Shown: piece after piece, positions 1 through 5,035 of the stretch
How the letters are laid out: each line of letters opens with the position of its first letter
Position numbering within the stretch: position 1 is the stretch's first letter
NCBI GenBank assembly: GCA_020846105.1
Contig: JADLEN010000185.1
Span: 1 to 5,035 of the forward strand
Source of the DNA: Chitinophagaceae bacterium
GTDB lineage: Bacteria; Bacteroidota; Bacteroidia; Chitinophagales; Chitinophagaceae
Direction: 5' to 3'
DNA: 5,035 bases
The notes under the pieces: model-generated
Database searches by the model: none
Told to the model about the DNA's origin: nothing
What the model saw: only the letters and a program-made list of their open reading frames with translations
Program-made: the position numbers and the translations under genes

Positions 1-385
1 CCATTTTTTTTATGGCTTTGATCATATCTTGGGTTACGGGTATCTGTTTGCTAGCAGCCTCTGATGTGCCAGAGCTCAGTGCAAAATATTTTACTTTTCC
101 TGGCCAGGTTACATTTTCTTCCCCATCAATACAGCGTTTCCACCATTGCTCATACATTTCATTGTAAGTATGGAAAGGGACCGTATCGCGAAAAGACTTA
201 ACAAAATCTACATCATTGGCCAATATCTTATCGAAGCCGTAATGTTTGCCAAAAGCGGTGTATTGCCCTTGCTCTAGTAATTGTTTTAAAGTATGGCGTT
301 GGTAGGTAATACCCGTGGCTACTGGCGGCGTAAATTTTTTACGAAGCTTTAGCGAACGTGATATGAGTGAACCCAAAATAGCCAT
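1..385 (-). CDS. GH3 auxin-responsive-promoter family protein, N-terminal part (cut by window edge)
   Basis: This minus-strand frame is open from an ATG at 385 to the window edge: 128 complete codons of a protein that is usually about 500 residues long. Seen in the sequence: a T-x-FGKHYGF segment near residues 43-51, a WPGKVKYF stretch at 94-101, and the motif SSGTSEAASKQIP at 104-116. The last is the phosphate-binding (A3-like) motif of the GH3 branch of acyl-adenylate-forming enzymes. Plant GH3 proteins join amino acids to jasmonate or auxin through an acyl-adenylate. Bacterial homologues, common in Bacteroidota, share the fold, but their substrates are generally unknown, so only ATP-dependent carboxylate activation is inferred. 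It has no signal peptide and should be cytoplasmic. An exact -7 element lies 47 bp upstream, and a hairpin separates it from the next minus-strand gene, so it is probably the first gene of its own transcript. The family call is firm; the substrate is unknown. Confidence 0.88.
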   Translation of the reverse strand, partial: MAILGSLISRSLKLRKKFTPPVATGITYQRHTLKQLLEQGQYTAFGKHYGFDKILANDVDFVKSFRDTVPFHTYNEMYEQWWKRCIDGEENVTWPGKVKYFALSSGTSEAASKQIPVTQDMIKAIKKM

Positions 386-431
386 AATTGATTTTTGTTG
401 TTTTTTTGCTGATGACCCTAAAATAGGAGCG

Positions 432-439
432 CAAAGGTA
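432..439 (-). promoter_or_regulatory. Bacteroidota-type -7 promoter element for the GH3 gene
   Basis: Read on the minus strand, the bases are TACCTTTG, an exact match to the Bacteroidota primary-sigma -7 consensus TAnnTTTG. It sits 47 bp upstream of the GH3 start codon at 385, which predicts a short leader of roughly 40 nt. No clear TTTG -33 partner is visible about 19 bp further upstream (around 457-463), so the site rests on the -7 element and its position alone. Confidence 0.5.
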
Positions 440-500
440 AAAAAACTTAGTTGTTAGTTGGTCGATTAGTTTGTAATTAATATATCGAAAACAATAGCGC

Positions 501-547
501 AAATAAAACAGCCAAAAGCTCCGATATAAAGCTTAAGGCTGGTTTTT
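501..547 (-). terminator. Hairpin terminator after the minus-strand small-protein cluster
   Basis: The arms CAGCC-aa-AAGCT (509-520) and AGCTT-aa-GGCTG (530-541) pair as two 5-bp stems separated by an AA/AA internal loop, with a 9-nt loop. On the minus strand the second arm is followed by TTTTATTT, as in an intrinsic terminator. It starts 34 bp after the stop codon of the 85-aa gene at 575. The plus strand also has a T run after the hairpin (543-547), so it could work in both directions, although no plus-strand gene is seen upstream. The pairing is plain; termination is inferred. Confidence 0.55.
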
Positions 548-574
548 ATAATAATTTATTTTCAAAAATGTTAC

Positions 575-832
575 TTATTCCGTGATTAGCACTTTGCCCA
601 CAAACTGCTCTGTGTTACTGCTGATTATTTTAATAATCAATTTGCCAGTACAGGTCGAGCCATTTGCTTTCCAATATTTAAAAGTAGCATCTACGCAGGG
701 TCTCCAAGTACCCATCGAAATAATTGGGTCGTTTACATTAATATTACAACCTAATGAACTTCCAAAACGTTGCGCTTCGACACTAACCGTTTGCAGTAGC
801 AAAAAAGATAAAAATTGTATTATTTTTCTCAT
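575..832 (-). CDS. Small secreted protein of unknown function (85 aa)
   Basis: I do not recognise a family. The start (ATG at 832) overlaps the stop of the upstream lipoprotein gene by four bases (ATGA), which suggests translational coupling and a shared transcript. Residues 1-20 look like a classical Sec signal peptide: a basic N-terminus (MRK), a hydrophobic core FLSFLLL, and VEA before a likely cleavage site at A20/Q21. The mature part would be about 65 residues. It carries three cysteines (C29, C46, C61) and a beta-like C-terminal half that alternates K/I/V with polar residues. No transmembrane segment follows the signal. A hairpin terminator lies 34 bp downstream, so this is probably the last gene of the unit. 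The antisense frame at 582-944 is also open, but it lacks this gene arrangement. That this is a real gene is fairly likely; its function is unknown. Confidence 0.62.
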   Translation of the reverse strand: MRKIIQFLSFLLLQTVSVEAQRFGSSLGCNINVNDPIISMGTWRPCVDATFKYWKANGSTCTGKLIIKIISSNTEQFVGKVLITE

Positions 833-1443
833 TGTATATAATGTTTTAATAGTGAAAAAGTGTCAAGCGTGTTTCTGCTCAAAAATTGAACAATACCAAT
901 TTTTGGTGTACCCAACACTAAAGAATTTATATTTGTATATTTAAAACCTTTTGAATATAAAACAGAATTATTTGTATAAGTATTAAAATCAACTAATTGT
1001 ATAGTAGATTGAAAAGTGTCATCTGAAGCTCTTGCTTTTAAACCAAATATTCCATAATTTAACGTATCAGTAAATCCAAACGTACTTCCATCGCAATTTC
1101 CATCATTGCTAATTTTAGCCAAAAATTTATTACTTGTACCCCAATATTTGCTATGGATGTCGAAACTTGATGTAAAGTATTCAATACAATCGTCTTGCTC
1201 CTTTGTGTTACTCTCTGAAGATTTATATTGATATTCAGAATAGTTATCAACGTAAATACTATCTCTTTTTGTACCATCTTGATTTTCGAATATCCAATAA
1301 TTGCCGGGTTTGTAATTGCCAAAATATTCTAGAATTAGTGGTGCTGTGGGGCACTGAGTATGATTTTTACACATACGCTCACGAATACAAGATGTGTTGC
1401 CCAGCATCAAAATAATGCTCAGCAATAGGAGTATATTTTTCAT
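829..1443 (-). CDS. Putative lipoprotein of unknown function (204 aa)
   Basis: The first good start is the ATG at 1443; a TTG two codons earlier (1449) is less likely and adds nothing. The N-terminus MKNILLLLSIILMLGNTSC is a lipoprotein-type signal with the lipid-accepting cysteine at residue 19. The box NTSC is loose compared with the classical LxGC pattern but is the kind accepted in Bacteroidota. After the cysteine come a Cys-rich stretch (C25, C31) and a segment at 46-65 with PGNYWIFENQDG and DSIYV, a pattern seen in many uncharacterised Bacteroidota surface lipoproteins. Further cysteines are at 86 and 117. The rest is rich in N, S, T and aromatic residues, as expected for an exported beta-rich protein. 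It overlaps the downstream 85-aa gene by ATGA. An open frame of a possibly broken gene ends 2 nt upstream of this start, which suggests an operon. Export and lipidation are inferred; no function can be named. Confidence 0.72.
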   Translation of the reverse strand: MKNILLLLSIILMLGNTSCIRERMCKNHTQCPTAPLILEYFGNYKPGNYWIFENQDGTKRDSIYVDNYSEYQYKSSESNTKEQDDCIEYFTSSFDIHSKYWGTSNKFLAKISNDGNCDGSTFGFTDTLNYGIFGLKARASDDTFQSTIQLVDFNTYTNNSVLYSKGFKYTNINSLVLGTPKIGIVQFLSRNTLDTFSLLKHYIQ

Positions 1444-1445
1444 AA

Positions 1446-1556
1446 TCAATAAAAATTAATAGATGAGAAGAAAGTATTTTTATAAGAAGTAAGCCGCAAT
1501 ATATTAATACTACCTGTGTTGGCAACTATTTTTAATGCACCAATATTGTTAGTGCT
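1446..1556 (-). pseudogene. Possible out-of-frame C-terminal continuation of the 59-aa ORF
   Basis: This stretch has no start codon of its own. It is open for 36 codons in the +1 frame relative to the 59-aa ORF and stops with TGA at 1448-1446, only 2 nt before the ATG of the lipoprotein gene. Its first half reads TNNIGALKIVANTGSINI, which is protein-like and fits after the GTLVIGELLE end of the upstream frame. Joining the two would give about 95 residues and a tightly packed operon. The second half is AT-rich and less convincing. The two frames overlap only at 1549-1557, so a single one-base change there would account for the break. This is an inference from frame layout and composition; no homologue is recognised, so it remains tentative. 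Confidence 0.28.
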
Positions 1557-1728
1557 CTAATAGTTCGCCAATTACTAGAGTGCCGGCCTTGGTGAGTACA
1601 AAGCCGCCATTTATTTTGGTATTGCCTGCAGTAGGTGTGCTAAATTGCGCTTGTGCGCTAAGGCAAAACATGCTGCACCTAATAATGCTTAAAGCAGCGA
1701 AACGCCACCTATGACTTGACTTGACCAT
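1549..1728 (-). CDS. Short exported-type ORF (59 aa), possibly the front part of a frameshifted gene
   Basis: A 59-codon frame runs from ATG (1728) to TAA (1551-1549). An in-frame stop shortly upstream fixes the frame. The N-terminus is basic (K3, H6, R7, R9) and leads into a moderately hydrophobic stretch ending in LSAQA before QFS, so a signal peptide cut after A27 is plausible. However, Arg17 interrupts the hydrophobic core, making it a weak signal. The remaining 32 residues (STPTAGNTKINGG... GTLVIGELLEH) look like the start of an exported beta-rich domain. That is too short to fold alone and resembles a protein that has lost its C-terminus. In the +1 frame an open stretch continues from 1556 to a TGA at 1448-1446, which would end 2 nt before the lipoprotein start. 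I cannot tell from the sequence whether this is a functional small protein, a decayed gene or a sequencing error. The family is not recognised. Confidence 0.42.
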   Translation of the reverse strand: MVKSSHRWRFAALSIIRCSMFCLSAQAQFSTPTAGNTKINGGFVLTKAGTLVIGELLEH

Positions 1729-1822
1729 GATTATAAAATTTGGCTGTTATAAGGATAGAACGAATTTAGGGAGAAATATTTATTGAAAACACTGCGAGGA
1801 GAATATTTTTTGATTAATTATT

Positions 1823-2086
1823 TTAATCCTCAACTACAAATTGGCTTATTGTTTTGCCTTGCGGTAAATAAAATATATGTGGTGAAAATAAATTAGCTTT
1901 TAGAGATGAAAAAAAAATGTGCAGTATTTTATTGCTATGGATTTTGGTATAAATATTAGATTTGCTTTTTACACTTTTAAAATCATTTGTTCCTTGCATC
2001 ATTCGCCACATTTTATAAAATGCATTGCGCTTATGTAATTGTACATAGGCACAAACAATAATGAAGCAATCACTTTCATTTGGCAT
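1823..2086 (-). CDS. Hypothetical small protein (87 aa), doubtful
   Basis: The frame opens at an ATG (2086) with an in-frame TAA just upstream and ends at 1823. I recognise no domain. There is no clear signal peptide: the short hydrophobic run CFIIVCAYV at 7-15 follows acidic residues, not basic ones. The middle is rich in K, S, N and I, and the C-terminus ends in LPQGKTISQFVVED. The codons are very AT-rich, like the surrounding non-coding DNA, so the frame could be chance. In its favour are the lack of any competing gene, the same direction as the other small genes downstream (94 bp to the next), and a divergent start 40 bp from the nucleotidase-domain gene at 2127, an arrangement typical of a shared regulatory gap. 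It could be a real lineage-specific small protein or random open sequence. Confidence 0.3.
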   Translation of the reverse strand: MPNESDCFIIVCAYVQLHKRNAFYKMWRMMQGTNDFKSVKSKSNIYTKIHSNKILHIFFSSLKANLFSPHIFYLPQGKTISQFVVED

Positions 2087-2126
2087 TGATTTTATTTAAT
2101 ATTGTCCTTCTTCAATTAGTCTAAAA

Positions 2127-2885
2127 ATGAATTTTCCAACCAGTTTTTTCTCTCCATTGCCCAAGCTCTTACTCGTTTTTGCAATAGCTTTTTCTTTTTT
2201 CGGGGGTATAAATAAAGCCTCAGCACAAGCTGAAAAAAAACCAAAAGGCTATAAAAAATACAAGGATTACAATTATAAGGAAAAATGGCGCAAAGACGAT
2301 ACTGCAATTTATAAACCTACCGATACAGTAATATTTACGCAAGTACCTCTTACCAAAGCCCTACCAGAGTGTACTTTGGGCAATTGGATAACCGATGCAA
2401 TAAAAGCAGAAGTAAGTAGTGCGAAAAAAATAAGAGTTTATATTTGTATGATTAGCTATAGCAGTATTGGTGTAGATTTTGTAGCTCCGGGACCTATTCT
2501 TCAGAAAGACATTAGCCAAATAATACCTTACAAAAATCAATTAAAAATCATCCGTATTAGTGGCAAAAACCTCAGAAGTATTTGCGATGGCATCATAGCC
2601 AATAAAGGAATACCACTGTCTGGCATGCAAATAGAGATAGAAGGGTCTATGGCTAAAAACATTCTTGTAAATGGCCAACCAATAAATGAACACTTAATCT
2701 ACATTTTGCTTATCAACGATTACCTACTTAAAGATAGAAACTTGGGCGAGATATTAAGCAATCAAAACACCACCCCTTTGTGGATGGACCTACGCACCAC
2801 ACTTGCCCAAGCTGCAAAAAAAAGTATGGAATTGGGGATAACTATTAACGCAAAATTGACAGACAGAATAAAATACCTCGACTAG
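2127..2885 (+). CDS. Secreted stand-alone 5'-nucleotidase C-terminal-domain protein (252 aa)
   Basis: Residues 1-33 form a signal peptide (hydrophobic core LLLVFAIAFSFF, then ASA before a cut at A33/Q34), so the protein is exported to the periplasm or surface. A Lys/Tyr-rich linker (about 36-62) leads to a domain with landmarks of the UshA-type 5'-nucleotidase C-terminal domain: LGNWITDAI at 84-92, ILQKDISQIIPYKN at 124-137 (family PFxN), RISGKNL at 143-149, SGMQIEIE at 165-172, VNGQPI at 181-186 and INDYL at 196-200. In full-length enzymes this domain binds the nucleotide, while an N-terminal metallophosphatase domain cuts it. That catalytic domain is absent here, and no metallophosphatase gene is visible next to it. 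The usual NxGGIR and GGDG motifs are also not recognisable (SYSSIGVDF at 110-118 and KDRNLGE at 202-208 stand in their place). It may therefore be a partner subunit, a binding protein or a decaying paralogue. A poor -7 match, TAATATTG, lies at 2097-2104. Confidence 0.82.
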   Translation: MNFPTSFFSPLPKLLLVFAIAFSFFGGINKASAQAEKKPKGYKKYKDYNYKEKWRKDDTAIYKPTDTVIFTQVPLTKALPECTLGNWITDAIKAEVSSAKKIRVYICMISYSSIGVDFVAPGPILQKDISQIIPYKNQLKIIRISGKNLRSICDGIIANKGIPLSGMQIEIEGSMAKNILVNGQPINEHLIYILLINDYLLKDRNLGEILSNQNTTPLWMDLRTTLAQAAKKSMELGITINAKLTDRIKYLD

Positions 2886-3169
2886 CAAATAATTGGTTGC
2901 AATACTAAATTTTCAGCAAAACAAAAATGTATTTTATTTCAAAATTCACTTTCTAAAAGTCTTAAAAAGTATTTTAACCTCGAATGTCCAAACTGTGGTT
3001 TGGGGCAAAAAAAAAAATAAAATTTGGTTTGTTTTTCAACAAAATGTTAGCAACTTCGTCCTCCCCCGTAAAAGGAATAGTTTAAAGGTTTTAGATTTAC
3101 GCTAAACACCGAAAAGCTTACCAATAAAGGATTACAACAATACACTACAATAGAATACGCTTACACAAA
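2886..3169 (+). other. AT-rich gap and probable dnaA leader
   Basis: No convincing gene is seen in these 284 bp. A frame from a TTG at 2893 is open for 70 codons, but its composition is low-complexity and non-coding in style. The gap holds a short hairpin at 2988-3003 and a run of eleven A at 3007-3017. A TTTG at 2999-3002 and TAAAATTTG at 3018-3026 resemble a -33/-7 pair, but the spacing is short (15 bp) and the -7 box has one base too many; TAGATTTA at 3092-3099 is another one-mismatch -7 candidate. The dnaA promoter probably lies here, but I cannot fix it. No cluster of DnaA boxes (TTATCCACA-like) is present. There is no Shine-Dalgarno sequence before the dnaA start, only an A-rich stretch. 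Confidence 0.5.
2988..3003. repeat. Short perfect inverted repeat in the dnaA leader region
   Basis: CCAAAC (2988-2993) and GTTTGG (2998-3003) are exact reverse complements around a TGTG loop. The plus-strand hairpin is followed by GGC and eleven A residues rather than T residues, so it is not an intrinsic terminator for the upstream gene in that direction. Its right arm overlaps the candidate -33 TTTG (2999-3002). It could be an operator-like palindrome or chance; nothing else supports a role. Confidence 0.35.
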
Positions 3170-4657
3170 ATGATCGAAAAGCAACACTCACATACTAGCC
3201 GGCACACCGAAGATGCAATTGCATCTTGGCATAAATGCTTGGCTATCATACAAGACAATGTGAATGAAAGAGCATTTCATACTTGGTTCGATCCTATTAA
3301 GGCTGTGGCTTTAGAAAACAACATCTTGACATTGCAAGTTCCAAGCCAATTTTTTTACGAATGGCTAGAAGAGCACTATGTGGATTTGTTAGGAAAAACC
3401 ATTAAAAGAGTTTTGGGCAATAATGGTGGTTTGGAGTACAGAGTGGTGATGGTAGATGGCAACTCGTCGCGCAATGGCGGCATGAATAGTGTGATGCACA
3501 TGCCCGGCAACACAACGCCAAAAACACCGGTGAGTAACAACATGGTGGACCTACCTTTGCACATCAAAGACCCCATGAATATCAAGAATCCCTACTCTAT
3601 TCCGGGGCTCAAAAGAACAGTAATAGACCCACAGCTCAACCCTAACCTTACTTTTGACAATCTTATAGAAGGCGACTGTAACCGTGTAGCAAGGCTTGCG
3701 GGTATCAATGTAGCACAAAAGCCAGGTGCCACCTCCTTCAATCCACTAGTGATATTTGGTAGCACAGGCCTTGGCAAAACCCATATTGCGCAAGCAATAG
3801 GCAACGAGGTACGCCGCCTACATACCAACAAAGCAGTGCTTTATGTAAGTGCCGAAAAATTTATCAATCAATTTATAGACCATTCCAAAAATGGAGAAGT
3901 AAATGACTTTATCCATTTTTACCAACTTATAGATGTATTAATCATCGACGATATTCACATTTTTACCTCAGCGCCCAAATCTCAAGAAGTATTCTTTGCC
4001 ATATTCAACCACCTACACCAAAGTGGCAAGCAAATAATACTCACAAGCGATACCCCTCCCAAAGACTTGGAAGGCATGCAAGAGCGCTTGCTTAGCCGCT
4101 TTCGTTGGGGTCTCAATGCCGATATCCAAGCACCAGATTTCGAGACACGCCAAGAGATATTGAAAATGAAAATGAAGCAAGACGGTATGGAACTATCCGA
4201 AGAGGTAGTACGCTATATTGCTTACAATATCCAAAACAATGTGCGCGACCTTATAGGTGCATCCATATCCCTATTTGCACAGGCCACCCTCAACAAAAAA
4301 GAGATAGACCTAGACGTAGCCAAGCGTGTGATGAAAAATTTGGTGAAGATGAACACCCGCGAACTCACCATTGAAAGTATTCAAAAAATGGTGTGCGAGC
4401 ATTACAACATAGGCTATGACAAACTCCTAATCAAAACCCGCAAACGAGAAATAGTGCAAGCCAGACAAATAACCATGTACCTGGCAAAGAAATTTACCAA
4501 AAGCTCACTTAAAAACATTGGAGAGCACTTTGGTGGCTTCGACCATACGACTGTTATCCACTCTTGCCAAACTGTCGAAGACCTTATGGATACCGACAAT
4601 GAATATAAAGACAAAGTAGATGAGCTGCAACAAAAAGTGCACATGGCGAGTATTTAA
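3170..4657 (+). CDS. dnaA: Chromosomal replication initiator protein DnaA (495 aa)
   Basis: DnaA binds DnaA boxes at oriC, assembles as an ATP-bound filament, melts the origin and loads the replicative helicase. All four domains are present: domain I at about 20-85 (W20, the FHTWFDPI segment and FYEWLEEHY), a low-complexity linker at 95-155 rich in N, G, P and M, the AAA+ domain from about 158 (TFDNLIEGDCN), and the C-terminal DNA-binding domain from about 395. Seen motifs are Walker A GSTGLGKT (197-204), Walker B VLIIDD (256-261), sensor 1 TSD (292-294), the box VII arginine-finger motif ERLLSRF with R310, sensor 2 arginine R359, and the DnaA signature DHTTVIHS (458-465). The length is slightly above the usual 450-480, mainly in the linker. 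Several normally fixed positions differ: IDDIHIF for IDDIQFL, RDLIGA for RELEGA, and GGFDHTT for GGRDHTT. The frame is intact, so it is probably functional. It stands alone on the plus strand, with a strong terminator 18 bp downstream. Confidence 0.97.
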   Translation: MIEKQHSHTSRHTEDAIASWHKCLAIIQDNVNERAFHTWFDPIKAVALENNILTLQVPSQFFYEWLEEHYVDLLGKTIKRVLGNNGGLEYRVVMVDGNSSRNGGMNSVMHMPGNTTPKTPVSNNMVDLPLHIKDPMNIKNPYSIPGLKRTVIDPQLNPNLTFDNLIEGDCNRVARLAGINVAQKPGATSFNPLVIFGSTGLGKTHIAQAIGNEVRRLHTNKAVLYVSAEKFINQFIDHSKNGEVNDFIHFYQLIDVLIIDDIHIFTSAPKSQEVFFAIFNHLHQSGKQIILTSDTPPKDLEGMQERLLSRFRWGLNADIQAPDFETRQEILKMKMKQDGMELSEEVVRYIAYNIQNNVRDLIGASISLFAQATLNKKEIDLDVAKRVMKNLVKMNTRELTIESIQKMVCEHYNIGYDKLLIKTRKREIVQARQITMYLAKKFTKSSLKNIGEHFGGFDHTTVIHSCQTVEDLMDTDNEYKDKVDELQQKVHMASI

Positions 4658-4675
4658 GCAACAATATTAAAACAC

Positions 4676-4715
4676 AAAAGAGCGATAAGAGAATTTTTAC
4701 TTATCGCTCTTTTTT
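4676..4715 (+). terminator. Strong intrinsic terminator after dnaA, probably bidirectional
   Basis: AAAAGAGCGATAAG (4676-4689) and CTTATCGCTCTTTT (4700-4713) are exact reverse complements: a 14-bp stem with a 10-nt loop, running into T residues to 4715. It begins 18 bp after the dnaA stop. Because the left arm begins with four A, the minus strand also ends in a T-rich tail (TTTTGTGTTTT), so it can stop transcription arriving from the convergent gpsA gene as well. This is the clearest terminator in the window. Confidence 0.92.
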
Positions 4716-4832
4716 ATTGTGGAAGGATAGCTATTTTCAATTTCATTTCGCTTGTATAATCATTCTATCCAATAGTGGCTGCATCCCCATAATGCGTATC
4801 CTGGTTAATTTAAAAAAATGAGCTTTTGAGCG

Positions 4833-5035
4833 CTAAGAAAGCAGCTCTTCGATATGAGCAAAAGTACTTGCAGGTTTTTGTTGTTGCCACAAAATCTCGA
4901 AAATAAGTGTAGCTATGGGCAGCTCTATGTCGTAAGTGGCGGCCACGGCTTGCATGCATTTGGCGGCATAGTATCCTTCAGCTACCATATTCATTTCTAG
5001 CGTTGTAGCTTGTACAGAATAGCCTTTGCCTATCA
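4833..5035 (-). CDS. gpsA: Glycerol-3-phosphate dehydrogenase [NAD(P)+], C-terminal 66 residues (cut by window edge)
   Basis: Only the 3' end is present, finishing at a TAG (4835-4833). The visible residues include IGKGYSVQ at the start and EMNMVAEGYYAAKC at about 13-26, the conserved helix near the C-terminus of bacterial GpsA. ELPIATLIFEILW follows, then a short final helix. GpsA makes sn-glycerol 3-phosphate from dihydroxyacetone phosphate in the cytoplasm, the first committed step of glycerophospholipid synthesis. The NAD-binding Rossmann half and the catalytic lysine lie outside the window. The gene converges on dnaA with 175 bp between stop codons. A weak hairpin (AGCTC 4843-4847 with GAGCT 4820-4824) followed by T residues on the minus strand overlaps its end, and the strong terminator at 4676-4713 backs it up. 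The identification rests on motif recognition in a short fragment but is quite specific. Confidence 0.87.
   Translation of the reverse strand, partial: IGKGYSVQATTLEMNMVAEGYYAAKCMQAVAATYDIELPIATLIFEILWQQQKPASTFAHIEELLS

Noticed and set aside
582..944. Plus-strand 120-codon frame with a hydrophobic, signal-like N-terminus
   Set aside because: It lies antisense to the 85-aa and lipoprotein genes. Those have convincing export signals, ATGA coupling and a following terminator; the hydrophobic run here mirrors AT-rich codons on the other strand.
1541..1548. CAATATTG palindrome as an operator
   Set aside because: An 8-bp AT-rich palindrome is expected by chance in this sequence, and no second copy or promoter supports it.
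1812..1828. GATTAA/TTAATC inverted repeat at the end of the 87-aa ORF as a terminator
   Set aside because: The stem is all but two pairs A-T, and on the minus strand it is followed by A residues, not T residues.
2116..2307. 63-codon minus-strand frame over the start of the nucleotidase-domain gene
   Set aside because: It is a shadow of the signal peptide and Lys-rich linker codons on the plus strand.
2893..3105. 70-codon plus-strand frame before dnaA
   Set aside because: It starts with TTG, is dominated by K, N, F and V from AT-rich runs including the A11 tract, has no domain or signal, and sits where the dnaA promoter should be.
4105..4374. 89-codon plus-strand frame within dnaA
   Set aside because: It is an alternative frame of the intact dnaA gene; its Arg/Pro-rich composition is typical of a shadow frame.
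4554..4562. TTATCCACT, one mismatch from the DnaA box
   Set aside because: It is a single site inside dnaA whose bases are set by the codons for the conserved VIHS residues; there is no cluster around it.

Overview
The window looks like ordinary chromosome of an AT-rich member of the Bacteroidota. Four things point that way: a GH3-type adenylating protein of the bacterial kind, an exact Bacteroidota-type -7 element (TACCTTTG) in front of it, start codons without Shine-Dalgarno sequences, and the DnaA and GpsA sequence styles. No mobile element, CRISPR array, tRNA or rRNA was seen. The two genes at the edges are cut by the window.

Layout. Positions 1-385 (minus) hold the N-terminal 128 codons of a GH3 family protein, with its promoter at 432-439. 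A hairpin at 501-547 lies between this gene and a minus-strand cluster of small exported proteins. Read in the direction of transcription, that cluster is: a hypothetical 87-aa ORF (2086-1823), a 59-aa ORF with a possible signal peptide (1728-1549) that may be the front half of a frameshifted gene running to 1446, a 204-aa putative lipoprotein (1443-829), and an 85-aa secreted protein (832-575). The last two overlap by ATGA. Position 2127 begins the plus-strand half: a secreted, stand-alone 5'-nucleotidase C-terminal-domain protein (2127-2885), a 284-bp AT-rich gap with a hairpin and an A11 run, and dnaA (3170-4657). A perfect 14-bp-stem terminator (4676-4713) separates dnaA from the convergent 3' end of gpsA (4833-5035, minus).

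How the genes relate. DnaA (replication initiation) and GpsA (glycerol-3-phosphate for phospholipids) are housekeeping genes that merely adjoin. The exported-protein cluster is the least understood part: its close spacing suggests one transcript, but no function can be assigned from sequence. No DnaA-box cluster was found, so nothing here shows that oriC lies in this window.

Most worth a second look: unusual residues in otherwise invariant DnaA motifs, the orphan nucleotidase-like domain that has lost its expected ligand-binding motifs, and the probable frameshift at about 1550-1557. No clearly new biological system was identified.
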